This document shows, one piece after another, positions 1 to 13,100 of a DNA stretch of 64,000 nucleotides. Position 1 is the first letter of the stretch. Each line of letters starts with the position of its first letter. The DNA comes from Taenia hydatigena (lineage: Eukaryota > Platyhelminthes > Cestoda > Cyclophyllidea > Taeniidae): positions 8,576,734 to 8,640,733 of the forward strand of contig JADWOT020000004.1 of assembly GCA_036345935.2 (NCBI GenBank). Direction: 5' to 3'. Under the pieces are notes generated by a model that saw only the letters and a program-made list of their open reading frames with translations, had not been told where the DNA came from and ran no database searches. Made by a program: the position numbers and the translations under genes.

Positions 1-779
1 ATAGCTACTTGGTACTAACTTTTAGCCGGTGGTTAAGACCGATTCATGCATAAGACGGTACACTCTTAAAACAATAGCAAATTAGCCACAGTGCGATGCA
101 CTCTATGTTTATCTCCCATAAAGCAATAGCGATTTGGTTATGTAGCTAAGCAAAGAGTGTGTTATGACTGAAATGGGAAAGAAGACGCGAGCCCTAACTG
201 CGCCGTACTCTCTTTCATTCCATCTAGAGTTAAGTAAAACTAGGTATCAAGCGTTATTTCGCTTCCGTGCCTGTGAATTGCAGTTTCAGTGCAAAGCGTT
301 TGATAGATAGGAATGGCAGCAATGTAATGGAAATGATTTCATTAACACCAGCACAAAGCTGTATTCGGTTTTCAAGGTTTCATCTACAATGATTCAAATT
401 TGTGCTTAGAGCTAACCTATATTTGAGAAGCCTACTTCGGCAAAGAAAGCTCAAATAACATAAACATACAGAGATGCGATGCATCTGCCTGTTCAGGTCC
501 AGGATTAGTCAGAATTAAAGCACAGCAGCTTATTCCATTCAGTGATTGCTCTCAGTCGTTTTCCTATCTAATTATAAGAATTAGGGTTTGGCCAATAATG
601 AAAGCACCAAGGTTAGCACAGAATCGTGATAAGCTGCCCTACGTGCTGTATCGTCTGCTACTTTCCATCTTGCTCCCAGCTTTCGTCTTTATAATTTAGT
701 TATTCGCCTGTGCCTCCCTCCCGCTTCGATTTCTCCTTGCATTCAATTATCTGTTCATTCTTCACTTCTGTCGGCTCTC
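1..779. other. No gene seen
   Basis: AT-leaning sequence with frequent stops in all frames. I see no recognisable protein, RNA gene or repeat here. Confidence 0.5.
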
Positions 780-793
780 TCACCATCTCCTCA

Positions 794-905
794 TCAATCC
801 CAACCTTCCGACTTGCCATTTCAGAGAAGGCCGAAGGGGATGGATACCGTAGAAATTAGGGGTATGTTATGCTACCAGTCCCTCCACCTCTCCTCTTGCA
901 TCCCT
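794..905 (+). repeat. Inverted repeat arm with splice-donor-like site (partner 2,590-2,750)
   Basis: This stretch matches the reverse complement of 2,590-2,750 at roughly 70 percent by eye, including the shared block GTAGAAATTA followed by a donor-like GTATGT (GTAAGT in the partner). One shared reading frame gives similar peptides, SIPTFRLAISEK here and SVPTARLTIPEK in the partner. Inference: two decayed copies of one exon in opposite orientation. The family is not recognised. Confidence 0.4.
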
Positions 906-1464
906 GTCCTACCTTCTTCTCCTTCTTCATTTGCGTGCGTAACTTCAATAATATCAAATCTGGTACTCAGAGTATGTCAAACGAAAAAGGAAAGCTATGA
1001 CTAACCTCTTCTAGTATGTAGTTCGGAAAAGATGGAATTCCTTTTATTGAGTCAATCACCCCATGCTTTACACAGTCAGATGACTAGATCAGCAAATAAG
1101 GGGACCAGGCTAGGAATAGATTAGAGAAAGAAAGAAATGAAGAATGCTGCACTATAGTACCTTGCAGAGTTATCATATAGTATCCATTTCCAATCCTCTT
1201 TTCCTCTTTCCCAACCTGGCTTGTTCTATGTCCTTATATTCTAAAACGTTTGCCTCTAGCTTAATCATTTCCTTGCCTCCTTCAGATGTGTAATCACTGC
1301 TTTGCAGTGCAATGCATTAATTCTGCCAGGCATAGGCCTAGGTGCCCACAAAATAAACTCATTGCCGTTATCTCAGTCATCTCTAGGGATAAGCTGCCGG
1401 TGTTTTTTAATTTCCTACTCTGCACTACGCTTGCTGTGCTGCGCTTACTTCTCATGTCTCTTAC
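906..1464. other. No gene seen
   Basis: No splice-consistent exon, RNA gene or repeat recognised between the exon-like inverted repeat and the start of the dispersed repeat. Confidence 0.4.
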
Positions 1465-2080
1465 ATGCGGAAACACTGTAGCACAGCTGGACTAGATCTG
1501 GCTAGATTGCACTGGATCGAGACGGACTAGACTGGTCACGTCGGCTGAGTTATGACAGGCTTGCATAAAATACGTAAGGAGAGGTTGGGCAGGGCTACCA
1601 CATCTATCATGCATACCTCACCCTCAGAGGCGCTTTATGCGTTACCATTGATGTCAACCTAAATAGCACTCTAATTTGACCCCATTAATCGAATTAACAC
1701 AACTCCATGCCATGTAAAATGCTGTCTTTTCTTCCTTTCCTTTTGGCAGACACCAGGGATCAGGGCACGCGGGCTATAGGTAGGCCCAACGATGTCTTCA
1801 GAATGGAGGGGTAGGAGCCTTATTCTCTACTTCCCCCTTTCCACGTCTTACTGCAACGCGCCTTTCGGTGAGAGCATCTTTTGTCTTCCGAGTGTTGCGT
1901 CTTGCATTATGCTCCACTGTTTGTGCTTAATGCAATCAGCACAACCAAAACAGAGTAATGGGTACTTCCTGCATTTCATTTCCTTGCCTTTATTTCCCAA
2001 TTTAATGACACAAGAAAATCTACACCACTTCGCCTCTATTCCACCTCCTACTTCTACTCCTCCTTTACTTACCCCCTGAG
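1465..2080 (+). repeat. Dispersed repeat carrying an exon, copy A (partner 44,435-45,115)
   Basis: About 0.6 kb is alignable by eye with 44,435-45,115 in the same orientation. Shared landmarks are CTAGATTGCACTGGA near the start, CATGTAAAATGC versus a related block in the middle, an acceptor-exon-donor unit, and GCATTTCATTTCCTT near the end. Both copies keep splice signals around the exon, so the repeat probably descends from a duplicated gene segment and not from a simple transposon. No terminal repeats or target-site duplications were seen. Confidence 0.6.
1750..1867 (+). pseudogene. Splice-flanked exon with in-frame stop, copy A
   Basis: The exon follows a pyrimidine-rich acceptor (TTTTGGCAG) and ends before GTGAGA. 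It is 118 nt, against 117 nt in the copy at 44,709-44,825. In the frame shared by both copies the peptides align (FRMEG, stop, EP here; LRMEGWEP there), so a TAG replaces the Trp codon in this copy. Inference: copy A is inactivated or the frame is not used. The protein family is not recognised. Confidence 0.45.
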
Positions 2081-2099
2081 AGCGAAGGTAAGCGCGTTA

Positions 2100-2589
2100 C
2101 CCCTACCTTCCACTTTGTAACTTATAGACTCGTCCAACTCTCACCTCACTATCTCACTGTCCAACTCTTTTCTTCTCGCTGCAGAGAATTCCTCTACCCG
2201 GCGCTCTACATTAACGTTTAAGAACGTGCGCTTCCTGCCCTTTAGAGAGTCGCCTCAATCGCTGTTCCAAAGAGACAGGTAGGAACGTCAATGTGTGTGT
2301 GCCTGTGCGTATGTAGTGCAGAGCCATATTCATCTCATCCTCTCCCTCTCAATTGCCCTTCTACCCGACCATGTCGACATTTCTATCCTGGATGAAGATC
2401 TCCTTTAGTTGCTCATTGTGTGGCTATTTGGTTGCCTTATTGATTTAAACTCCACCTTCCGCCAGCACTCCATCACCCACTCACCAACTTACTTCACTAG
2501 TATTTAATCGCATTTCCCTTCTTGTGACTCCTCTACTTCCTCTCTTATTTCAGATTAAAGTAAACTTCGCACATGGAAAGAGCATATTT
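2100..2589. other. No gene seen; pyrimidine-rich
   Basis: The plus strand is pyrimidine-rich. No splice-consistent exon or conserved motif was recognised. Confidence 0.4.
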
Positions 2590-2750
2590 AATGATATTAA
2601 AGTGATGTGTGCAAGCGAGGTAAGAAGAAGATAGCACAAGATGAGGAGAGGGAGAGGTAGCATAACTTACCCTTAATTTCTACTGTAGACATCTGTTTCG
2701 ACCTTTGGACTTCTCCGGGATGGTGAGCCGGGCGGTTGGAACTGATGCCA
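2590..2750 (-). repeat. Inverted repeat arm (partner 794-905)
   Basis: Reverse-complement partner of 794-905. On the minus strand the exon-like stretch ends AATTAAGG before GTAAGT. A hydrophobic leucine/phenylalanine-rich open frame precedes it on the minus strand, but no family is recognised. Confidence 0.4.
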
Positions 2751-5040
2751 ATATGGCGAGGAAGGTGACAAACGAAAAAAATAACAGGAGACTGAATAGG
2801 AAGAAAAAACAAAGCGGAGGGGAGGCATTGATGGCCAACTGAATTAACAGGACGAATCCACGAAGAAAGATGAGCAGCAATAGACGAAACAACATGTTAA
2901 CGATCATATCCGACGCTGTTGCGCGATGGACCAATTCGAATCCCACACGTGTGAATCGATTAGCGGCACGTGTTGTCGCGCGGTGTCTCTCAGGGCCGTC
3001 TGATGTTGGACTTAGGAGGCACCCGTTGTGGATGGTTTTGCGGCAGCAGACATCACTTGCCTTCGTGTCTTTTTACCTTGGTCGATTTCTCTGCAAAATG
3101 GCGCATGCAAAGGCGGTGGAGGAGGATGAGACGGACCACCAATACCAATGTGCTTTGAATGAAATGCACTGCTTTGTCTGGTATGCCTTCGGTCAGCTTT
3201 TTATCTCTGTTGTTTCCTTTTAGAAGGACGACTTTCGAGCAGTTTGGGCAATGCGAGGTATGAATGTAGTGAAGACAGTGGCGACGAACGCCCATCGATT
3301 GACATAGAGCTCGTGAAGGCGTGCTTTTGCTGCTTCTTTTTAGTCGCATACCTAGGTCAATTGGTGTGTTGCAGCAGGGAGGACAGTGGCGGTGATTGCA
3401 CCTCTCCAGTGGGGAGGAAGCAACATGATTGTTAAGCCGAAAGCCACGAAAGAATAGTTGGATGAGAGGCGAAGATGAGACGTTCACAGAAGAGAGGAAG
3501 TAGAGGAGAGGATGCAGAAAGGCCATTGTCGGATGTTTCTGCGCAGAGAGATTGGGAGGGAGGTGGTGAAAAGCGTATGCGAGTGTGTGTGGTGGTTAGA
3601 TGTATGATTAATCCCTTCTGACCGGGTCGGTGACACGATTTGCGAGATGGTTCTCTGAGAGGGCACACATCACCTGCCTCGATTCTTTGCTTCAACATGC
3701 TCATTCGCCTACGTAAAACACCTTTTTACCAGCTTCTTAGTCACTTTTCGCAGCGACATGTAATCTTAGCCAAGTCTTTAGCGAAACGCTTGTAGCAATT
3801 TGTCAAGCTAGGTAAACTGCGGAGTTCTGTTTGGTTAGTTGGCGTTGGTCCAATTCTCACTTGTTTTGTGCCGTCTTAGAGGACTGCTATCAAATCCGAC
3901 CAAACTCTATGTCCCACGAAGTTTACGGAGCGTTGTGGCACTTTGGAGTCTGGACTACTTTGTATTTTCTAAAACTCATACTCAGCGACGAATGTTCCTA
4001 TTCTCTGCTTCTTAACCCCATGAAGAGGTTAGTGATTCCACAAAGTGGGAAGTTCTCCCAAGTGCTGTCTGCTGAGCGGTCCTTTGCATGCAACCACCAA
4101 AATAAGTCGCGGGGAATCTCACGACACATTTGTAGTACTTTGTTTGTTGGAACTACCAGTTTCGGTGAAGGACACAGGGGTAGCTGTACTGCCCTAGCTA
4201 CGTGGGCTGGCCTCCGGGCCATGCCAGCAGCCTATTTTCCTCTGTCCGTTGATTATATGTATATATATGTGTAGATATTTCGCCCTAGTATTCTGCCTTC
4301 TTTTGCCTTCGAGGGAGCCTCGGGACGCTACACATTCGCTAAATTATCTGCTATTCTTTCCCAACATACACGCAGCTACAGCTTAAAAGAGCAAAGTTAT
4401 GTTTCCCTCGTCATAATTTGTGTTTTCCTACATTAATTGTTATAGAACTTCAATGTTACCTCTGATTGTCTGGAATATAACTACCCTCTAGTGGTTGGCC
4501 CATCAATTCGGCTGCCGTCTTCTTTCCCCAGAATAAAGCGCGCATCCAGCAACAATTGATCCTCAGTGGTCGTCATAATTTAGTCACCGTCATGCTGTAA
4601 GATAATCGCTTAGACTAAGCATACGCAGCCCATACCATTGTTTAATCAAATTAGGAAGTATAATTAAAGTCAGTACGAATCTGGCAACCTCCATTAAGCG
4701 CAAGCCACACTTTCATGCATGTATTTGATAAATAAAACTTGTTCATATGCGATATTCACTTATCTGCGAAAAGCAAATAGTTCGCCGTAACTATTGCTTA
4801 CAACCTCTGGAGTCTGGCTTATGCTCAGCTAACATTAGCACGTGCAGATTATAAGAATTAGGTACAAAAAATAATATTATAGTAAAATGAATACCTCCAA
4901 GCGCTTTTTTAAGAGGTATATGGCTTTAATTTGGTGGTTTTATTTGTTATTATAAGTAAGCCTTTTTGTCAAACGAAGCGCGGATTCAAAAGGTGGGAAA
5001 TTGTTTTTTGGCAGAGGTGTGGATGTAATGCGGAAACCAT
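2751..5040. other. No supported gene; uncharacterised open frames
   Basis: Open frames of 117 codons (2,870-3,223, plus), 157 codons (3,053-3,526, minus) and 147 codons (3,831-4,274, plus) overlap one another on opposite strands or lack splice context. None resembles a known family. From about 4,300 to 5,000 the DNA is AT-rich and stop-rich. Confidence 0.3.
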
Positions 5041-7790
5041 TCAAGCGTCCTGACAATTCGGTAATGCAGATTTGCACTTGCAGATAGCTGGATTTACATC
5101 ACGTAGGCTGTTGATTAGTGCGAATAATTGCCCACCTTTGTTTGAATACATTGCTAAATTGAGTGCTATCACGGCTCGGTGGACGAGTGTTGCGTAGTTA
5201 ACCAGTTGCATTAGGTGCGAATCGGTTTGCTGTCCATCTGACGAATCGAATGGATAACCGACGTTGTTGTTCATGACCCTGCTCCTCGCATAGTTTTATT
5301 GTTTGTCGAGTAAATGGGTGTTAAGTTTGCAGGTACTTGGTTTTATTGTCAATGATTTTGGCTTAAGGAGAACATTGTGGAAGTGTATGATAGGTTTGCG
5401 AGCCTGGGTAGATTCACCATCTTCCTTTCTGATCCTGCTCATGACCTCGTTTTTTAGAATAAATTAGTGATCATTTTGAGCCACTGCATGTTCGATTAGG
5501 CTGGTTTTGGCTCATCAGCTGTGTTTCTTCCCAGCGTGCTTCTAGAAATTGACAAAGCATTGACGTACGGTCCTTGTTGTTTTGGGTGTTGGACTTTCCA
5601 AGGTATGCAATCACATTGACTTGAATTCTGCCGATGTCAAGTGTTGGTCAATTTGTAAATGAGAACCGGAGAGGTTACTCTATGCAGAACCGCTTCCACT
5701 TTACCTTGAGACCCTGACAAAAGGAATGCTGAGCTTCAGCGATTTGAAAATCGCATATCGCGATATCGGACTCGCCTCGGCCTGAAATCAAGTAAGATGG
5801 ATTCTCGGTCGAGTGTATTGGAGGACTCTGCTCTGGTTTGAGAGACTTGTCGTAGAGCGGAATCGCTTGACTGTCGAAAGACTGTCGGAATTGGGAGAAT
5901 CTAAAAAGTTATCTTTTAGCGAGCAATCAGGGCACCGTGATATATGTTAATACTGACGGGTAGGTTTTGTCAGTGGGCGATATGAAATGGGTATCTGGCC
6001 TCCTACCTGGTGCATTTAGGCAGTCACCTTTGTGGGTGAAGAAGCTTAGGAATCTTCAGCTGTGGAATGATCGGCTTCGCTGCCTATCCTATGCTGTCTC
6101 CCAACCTCGAACATTGGACACATTGAGTCTTTGCGCCAATCTCTGGATGGTGTCTTTCCCTCGGATGGGGTACACCGGAGATCTCAAGTCTTTATCACCT
6201 CGCGCCTGCATTACTTGTGCAGAATTTCGGGCATTGTGAGTGATTGGCCATGGTGAATGTCTTTTATCTGAGTCGTGATGTTGACGCAGGGTAACTAAGC
6301 TATCCAGAGTCTGACACGTGGTCTAGGATATGTGCACTTGAATGGTGTCAGAAACGTCTGGCTCGTTATTTGCAACAAGGCAGTTAAGTGCAATAGGGTG
6401 GATTGGGAGATGACACTGAAGCTGTTTTGATGTTGAAATTAAAGCGTTATTAAGCGTTTGCATTGGTGAATATGCACGTGAAGTGATGGTTGGCGCAAGG
6501 GCTTTAAAGGCCGAATATTAATTCAAAGTAGCATTTTAGGGGCTGCAGCAGTTGTGGTTTGTAGACGAATCGATGGCCTTCATATTACCAGCAGGTAGTG
6601 CTAGATCATCAGTATTTTGCACTAGGGCCTTCTTTCGGCCCCGCGGGAGAGCGCTTGTATTTCATGGGGTCGGTGGTTGAAGGAGATTACTTGGAGTTTA
6701 CACCTTCTATAATTTGGCGCCAATCAGCGAGACCTGTTAAGGTGGCGTTGGCTGCTTTAATGTCTGTCTTGGAGGAGAAATTTGTCGCCACTTCTACAGT
6801 CAAGATGATTAGTTGGTTACATGTTGGTGGGTGTGTGGCGTTAAGTGGCTAGGTGGTGGGAGTGGAATTATTGACGACCACCCCAAAGTTGTTTGAAAGT
6901 GAGCCAGTGTGATTTTCCTTGGCTGCCTGTGAGCCGGTGGTTGGGGTATTGTCGAGCTGAGGTAGGACATTGGGCTGCCACATAGACGCAATGTGAATAG
7001 TGGTGGGTGGTGCGTCAGCAGTTTTTGATAGCCATTTGGGAGATTGGTTGTTTAGTCAAGATTGTCCTCGTAAGATCGTTATCTGGCTGGATTTCGACCA
7101 ATTCGTAGGCAGCCAGTGTTTGAGTCCCCGCTATCCCGAAGTGTGTGATCGCGGTTGCAGGTGCCACGTGGTTACTTTAGATGTCATCGAGTTTGTGGCG
7201 TGGACGCAGATTTGTATGGGAGGCACCGTTGAGGTGGTGCAAATCAAGTGCATCTATTCCTTCGCATCTGACATGAGGAACGAGATGATTCCTGTCTGCA
7301 TTCACTGCTGCTGCTCTCCTTATTACGGCATTCGTGCGTTGATGTTCAAGCCTTTCAGCTAGGTGTTCTCTTTATTAGGAGTGGACGAGGTTCTGCTTGT
7401 CGAAACTTTGGTGCATTTTGATATTCCTCTGCTTATGAATTATTTCTCTTCCTTTTGTGTTCCGCAATAAATTCATTTCAATAAGCTGTCATTGGCATGC
7501 ATATGGTGTTCGCTGTCTTTGTGTGGGTGCGTTGAGCCATTCGGGAATAATGGTTTGGAGTGGAGTACCTGAAATGTGGCGGTGGAGGTGTAGTGAAGGG
7601 GTGCTAGTTTGAGTTTTGTTGGTGAACGAGAGAAGACGGTGCTGCTGAGGTATGATATGGCAGCGAAGCCCAATGCGAAGGGTACGACTACTAGAGGAAA
7701 TAAAGGCCCGGATAGCACGGAGCAGGCTCCTTGTTTGATGAATGAGGGTCTTTGCGTTCCGTAACTGCAACCACTACTCGCCCTTCGCTT
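5041..7790 (-). pseudogene. Possible decayed coding region, family unknown
   Basis: Minus-strand translation shows several consecutive stretches of 50-80 codons interrupted by single stops and frame changes, with fewer stops than random DNA would give and ordinary amino-acid composition. Examples are open stretches within 7,000-7,300 and 6,700-7,020, and a 77-codon open frame at 5,041-5,274. The plus strand also carries open frames of 84 to 120 codons over the same interval, so the coding strand is not certain. No domain is recognised. This could be a decayed gene or chance. Confidence 0.2.
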
Positions 7791-8599
7791 CCCCAATTCC
7801 CTTAATGCTGGTCTGTACTACTCAAATGTGCCAAGTAGCATGTTCCCCAACTCCACCATCACAATTGCTCCCTCACTCTTTCCCAGCAAATGGGGTAGAC
7901 CATTTGTTAACCATTTCTAACTGTCTGTCATTTGAGAAGGTACGCTGGATGACACAAACAAACTCTGGCCTGAAGGCGCTTTTCAACTATTTAGCCAGCT
8001 GGCTGGAAAAGAGCCGCTTTCCACAACATCCAATCTTCAGTGTTCTTTTGCCTGGGGAGGTCGGCAACGGGGAACTCAGCGTCTAAGTGCAAAAGCAGTG
8101 TTATACTTGTCACCTCTGACCTCATACGCGCTATCCTCCCCACCTGTCGACAACTGTCCATCCGCATGGCCGATTGCCCACCCATCCACTCACGTAATCA
8201 ACCATCCGTTCTCCTGCCCACTACTACTTCTCCTTACGACCGCCGTAAATGTTGGCACGCCGATGTGACGCACAAGGGCGATGACTTGAGCGCATCAAAG
8301 GTATCCACTGATGCGACTTGGAGAAAGAGGGAGAGAGGAGACAAAAGGGGAGAATATTGAAACGCCAGAAGCAAGCTGATGGGTTCCCATCTCCAGCTCA
8401 ATTAATCGCACATCTGCAGCACACACGGTCAAGCACTGGTTTGCCGATTAACACAAAATCTCCCTCAACTACCCTACAGTGCCTCCTCACACCGCCTCGT
8501 TGCTCTCATCAGTGGGATGAGCAAAGATGGAGGCAATGTACGACGTGATATTGAAAGTGGCTGTTAAGGCGTTCACACATCCGCCACAATCTCTCTCTC
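7791..8599. other. No supported gene
   Basis: Overlapping open frames of 76-114 codons on both strands, none with recognisable motifs or convincing splice context. Confidence 0.35.
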
Positions 8600-8776
8600 T
8601 CCATCCACCCATCGGTTACAACGCCCCCTTAGTGAGAAGTATGTGTATGCAGTGACGGTCTTGCGCTTCACGTGCTCAGTGTGCGTGACAGAGCCGCGAA
8701 TGATGGTTCCTGGGAAGACCTTGAGCACACTGCGGATCTCACCCCAAACGGGCTCGTCTGTTCCAACCCTAATCGG
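8600..8776 (-). pseudogene. Histone H4 relic (C-terminal part)
   Basis: Minus-strand translation contains LKVF, TEH, and KRKTVTA in the order and spacing of the C-terminal half of histone H4 (the family has LKVFLENVIRDAVTYTEH followed by AKRKTVTA). Several invariant residues are changed: the residues after LKVF differ, and the DVVYALKRQG segment is replaced by unrelated residues. The N-terminal half with the basic tail is not recognisable upstream. H4 is among the most conserved proteins known, so this level of change means a dead copy. The open frame continues on both sides only by chance. Confidence 0.75.
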
Positions 8777-9487
8777 CAACATGAAAAAAGGGTCGAAATG
8801 CATTTGAAGATTACTTTTGGCAAAAAATAAAGCTGATAGATTACTCCTGTCAATGTTCACAACCACAATGCTCAGAACTTGAATATTCTGAGCGCACATG
8901 CAAGAAAGACGTAAAAACAAGTTAATTGCGTTACTGTTGGCAGTCAACAATGTTGTTTCTATAGAGAACAGAAGACACAAACCCCACAAAGGCGGCAACA
9001 CTTAGTCGATAAATAAAAAATGCAAATGAAGAAGGGGAACCGAATGAAAAGAAGTCCATAAACTTGCCTACTCTTTAACGCTTTAACTGCCATGATCTGT
9101 GCCGAGCACGGACCAAGTGTGAACTTCTAATGTGCAGAGAATAGACGAAGATGGGGAGTTATAATGAGGTCAAGGGAACAGAAAAAAACAAAGATGAAGA
9201 AAGGGAGGGAGAGAGAGAGACTTGAACTGCTTCTCCGGGAATGTGCAGTCTCTCCCAAGATCATTTCACCTTGACAAAATTTGACGCAGAGAGTGGGAGC
9301 AGAGGACCACCTCATCGGTCTCGAGCTTCGATTCGGCCACCTTGAGAAGAGTCGAGCACTTGATTCCAAAGAATTGATGCATTCTTCGGCCCTGCGTAAT
9401 CTTCCTGGTGCGTGGATTTTTCGTCAGACGAGAGGGCGGTCCATAAAGACTGTACAAAGCAAGTGAACACTTAATCAACGCCAACCA
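8777..9487. other. No gene seen
   Basis: Stop-rich DNA between the H4 relic and the retroelement relic, with a short purine-rich stretch near 9,195-9,230. An upstream part of the reverse transcriptase might lie at 9,280-9,480, but I could not confirm it. Confidence 0.35.
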
Positions 9488-10190
9488 GCCAGACGGAGTT
9501 TCGCAGTTTCACTGACTTGGCGAACTACTGCAGGCGTTTTCTTAGTGGCTAAGATAGCTAGCTCCTGCATAAAGCGATCAGAAAGCTGATATAAGAAATT
9601 CAAGTAAGAGACTGAGCATCATAAAGCGCCAGATGAACTAGAATAAAAGCGCTCAGCACCGATCCAAGCCTTACCAAAGTTGGAGGCCGGCGCACTACCC
9701 TTCGCACTGGACGCAGATGCTAGTGGTGTAGCCATAATCGATGCACTTTCCCAAGGGGGCAAAAAATAAAGAGAACACGCCATTACCTACGCCAGTACCA
9801 GACTCGGCAACAAATGAGACAGAAAAGTGCAAGGGACCGTGAACTGTTCGCCATCTCTACAATGGTTAGACAATCCCAACACTACCAGATGGCGAGACAG
9901 CTCGTAGTGAGCTCTGACTTGCTTAGAAACGGTGAAGATGAAACGCTAGGTTGTACGATGGTACGAGGAACTGTAACAATACATCTTTACAGTTCAGCAC
10001 AGAAAAGGGACTTCATAGGGCAATGCGAACGCATTTAGAATGATATCACCTCGTCAGTCTCTCTCAAGAGCTCCTCATAACATACGCAGCACGCGACTGT
10101 CACAGCAGATCTCCGATTACCAATGGAAAATCGTAAAAGGCTTTTTAAAAGAGGGAGAGATGCCTTGGTGCCGCGATAACACAGGCAAGA
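9488..10190 (+). mobile_element. Decayed Ty3/gypsy retrotransposon, RT end to RNase H
   Basis: In order on the plus strand, across several frames: a segment resembling the RT thumb/connection (SFTDLANYCRRF, near 9,500-9,540), then LDADASG near 9,705 (the family has LDTDASD-like), LSQGG, ITYAS near 9,800, RDRELFAI near 9,840, HYQMARQ near 9,880, and VQHRKG then GNANAF near 9,990-10,040 (the family has V.HR.G...NADA.SR). The order and spacing match the RT-RNase H region of Ty3/gypsy elements. Multiple stops and frame changes show the copy is dead. No long terminal repeats or integrase were identified. A 169-codon open frame (10,040-10,549) overlaps the end and may be a chance extension. Confidence 0.75.
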
Positions 10191-13100
10191 AGCACATGAA
10201 TCGTAGGGATCTGCCAGTCGAACTTCTTGAAAATGTCAGGTGTTTTAGGAATCACCCTCGGTGTAAGCTCTGCTTGGCTGCGCTTCGATTCCGTTTAACA
10301 TGCTATCTTCTGTCACCTTCCTTTGGCAATCGTTTAAGCATGTGCTTTAACATAAACATTAGCGTAACCTGCGCCTATTTCGTCGTCCGATGTTCCTGTA
10401 AATGTACGGACTCTTGCTTTTCCATTCAATTATTCCTTAATGCTTTTAAGGAAGCGCTTGGGCATTTGTTTGACCTAGTAAGCAGAAATTCGAATGCAAA
10501 TTTGATTGGGCATCTAGCTGGATGCAAATTACACCATACAACTTTTTAACCTTTGAACCAATACAAGGCAAAGACTAATTCCTTTACGCATAAATCCTTT
10601 TAATCTACGCAGGGCTGCTGCGATAGTCAGTGGGCGACAATGCCACTCAGTTCAGATGCTAGACTTTAAAAGGCGCGCTACGTAAAGCTAGGTAAACTTT
10701 CCTCCTAGCTTTCATTCAAAAGGAAGTTCGCGTTCATTTGTAATGCAAATCCTCTTTTAGAATTTTGCCTATCCTTGGATCATCAATGGTTTTGCAGCAC
10801 ATTATGTCGTTAAGCATGAAATACTTGGAGTCAAATAAATAGCATGAAACCTACTTGACATAGTAGAAGGTTTGTGATTTCTCACCGCCAAAATATACTT
10901 TATGTATAAATACCTTTACTGATTGTTGGCAGCTCTCACTGAGGACGGATTTCTCACTTAAAGCATAAACAACTGTAGCAAGTGCCTTTTGAATGCATGT
11001 TATGGGTAGTGAGCGGTCAGATTAGTAACCTTTGTGGCTCAGCAGAGGTCACTGATGCCACGGAGAAATTAAACTCTGATTACATCCATGCTGGTGCGTT
11101 AACAATACGCGTGTGGTGGAGTGGTTGAGTGGGAGCCTCCAGTAATAATAACATGGACCGGTCATGTAACACTTTCGTTCCCAACGCTGTCATGTCAAAA
11201 TGAAGCAGGATTCTAATGCGCTTTGCACTGCGCCTCATTAAGCTAAGGATAATCGTGACAGCACGGATTAACTTAACTGTACTCTGATTTTTGTAATTTT
11301 GACTTATTGAAGGGTGACTAGGGAAAACCGTCTCATTTAGAAAGCTCTTCTTTCTACATTTACTTGTAAACGCTGATAATTTTATGTAGAATGCACAAAG
11401 GTGGGCTTTAAGGATTATGGTTTCGTTTTTAGTCTCACAATTTGCCCACCGCATTTAAAAATGCACGAATCCATCGCTAAAAGATTCCAGCGAGTCCATA
11501 GAGGGTTGGATTGAAAAGAGTTTGAGTTTTAGAAATAAAACGGCTGTAGGATTATAGAAACCACACCGACGACGGGTTATAGCGAAAAACGCATGAGTAT
11601 GCAGTCTGCTGATAACGCGAGTAATGCAGGACAAACTATTGGGCCTATGTTTACACAAAAGCCGGTACCACGCAACCACCAGTTCCATTTCCTTCAGTGG
11701 CATCAAATCGCAAGTCTCCATACACAATCCTACGTGCCAATGTGCTCTCCCGGTGTGTTGACAAGGTATCTCAACAACCTCTTAAATGCTGAAGCATGCA
11801 ATGCACAATGTTTGGTGGATTGCAACTGTTTTGAGGAAAGCAATGACTTTGTCGTTGCTCCTGCCACGTCTTCTCAGAATATGAACTCCCAGTTAGACCA
11901 ATTGCAGTCAAGCTGGATGGAAATCGGCAAGTTCAAATTTGAGCACACCCAGGCTAAAGAAGGAGGATTGAAATTAAGGTAAAATAATTATGTTTTAGGC
12001 AAAGCAAGTGGGAACAGATACAAAAAAGCAAACTAAGGTGAATGATTGTACAGTAGATGCTACGAGGGCTTGCTTGCTCGCAGTAGATTCCCAATCGCCC
12101 ATTGAGATGCGTGCACTGACGGATTGTTCTAGCCTCATGTAGGGCAAATCCTTACGATTTTATTTATTACATGAGGTATTCACAATCGCCTAGATGCGAT
12201 ATGCGGTCTGCACGGATGTGCAGGTAGTGTGTGTCCAGTAGTGAGTGTAAACATTGAGGCCAACTAGCAATGCGTGTAGGTTGTTGCGCATGTAAGTTGG
12301 TTTGCATTTGTACATCCACAATGTAGTGAATCACAACTCAAGTTGGCCTTTTGCACCAAAGACAAGCGAATTCCGCACCACAAGTAACACGCCAAGATGA
12401 CGTAGAAGTAGTCAGTTGAGCTCTTACTTTCAGCTCATCCAGATAGCTGCCAGCAGCACGCTGCTGCACATTACTTCAAGTGACATTGAAAAGCAGCGTT
12501 GCATAGACGAATCGAGTCGTCGTTACCGCCCATAGCAGCGAACACGGAACTGACGCTATGCTCACTGGTATGCATGCATGCATTCTGATTTCCAAAATTT
12601 AGATTTAAACCCCCATATGCACATAATTATGCATGATGCAAAACCACACTTTCATATCAATGAAAGCGTGCAAATATTTGACACACACTTTCATGCACAA
12701 ATCTGCTTAGAATTATTATCTTTAAAGGTAAACATCATTCCCACAGATGCCTAATCAGGTCTGCATAAAACATTACTTTGTCTAACTCAAAGATTCATCT
12801 CTATCACTTGGTTGTACATAAATGCACATTATTAATGCACGATGCATACCCAATGGCAATGCTACTGTTACTCAACAAAATGCCAAAATTTATCCCATCA
12901 CCCCGATTACATGGGCGTGATTGCGCATCTAAAACCCAAATTCGGGTTTGTATAAAATCATATACGATTTTATACAAATACCTAAATTATTTCTTAGGGA
13001 AGCACTTTACTTGAGGATAGTCCTGCCAGCATGCTACTTAATGGGATGCGTGTCGCGGTAATGAGTGGCGATTTCAGGGTTCTTTTCCAACACCCAGATG

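Noticed and set aside
3053..3526. 157-codon Cys/His-containing minus frame
   Set aside because: Cys and His spacing does not fit a known zinc-binding fold, and an overlapping plus frame of similar quality exists.
10040..10549. 169-codon open frame after the retroelement relic
   Set aside because: Its first part overlaps the relic in another frame, and the rest shows no integrase or other motif. Kept only as a note.
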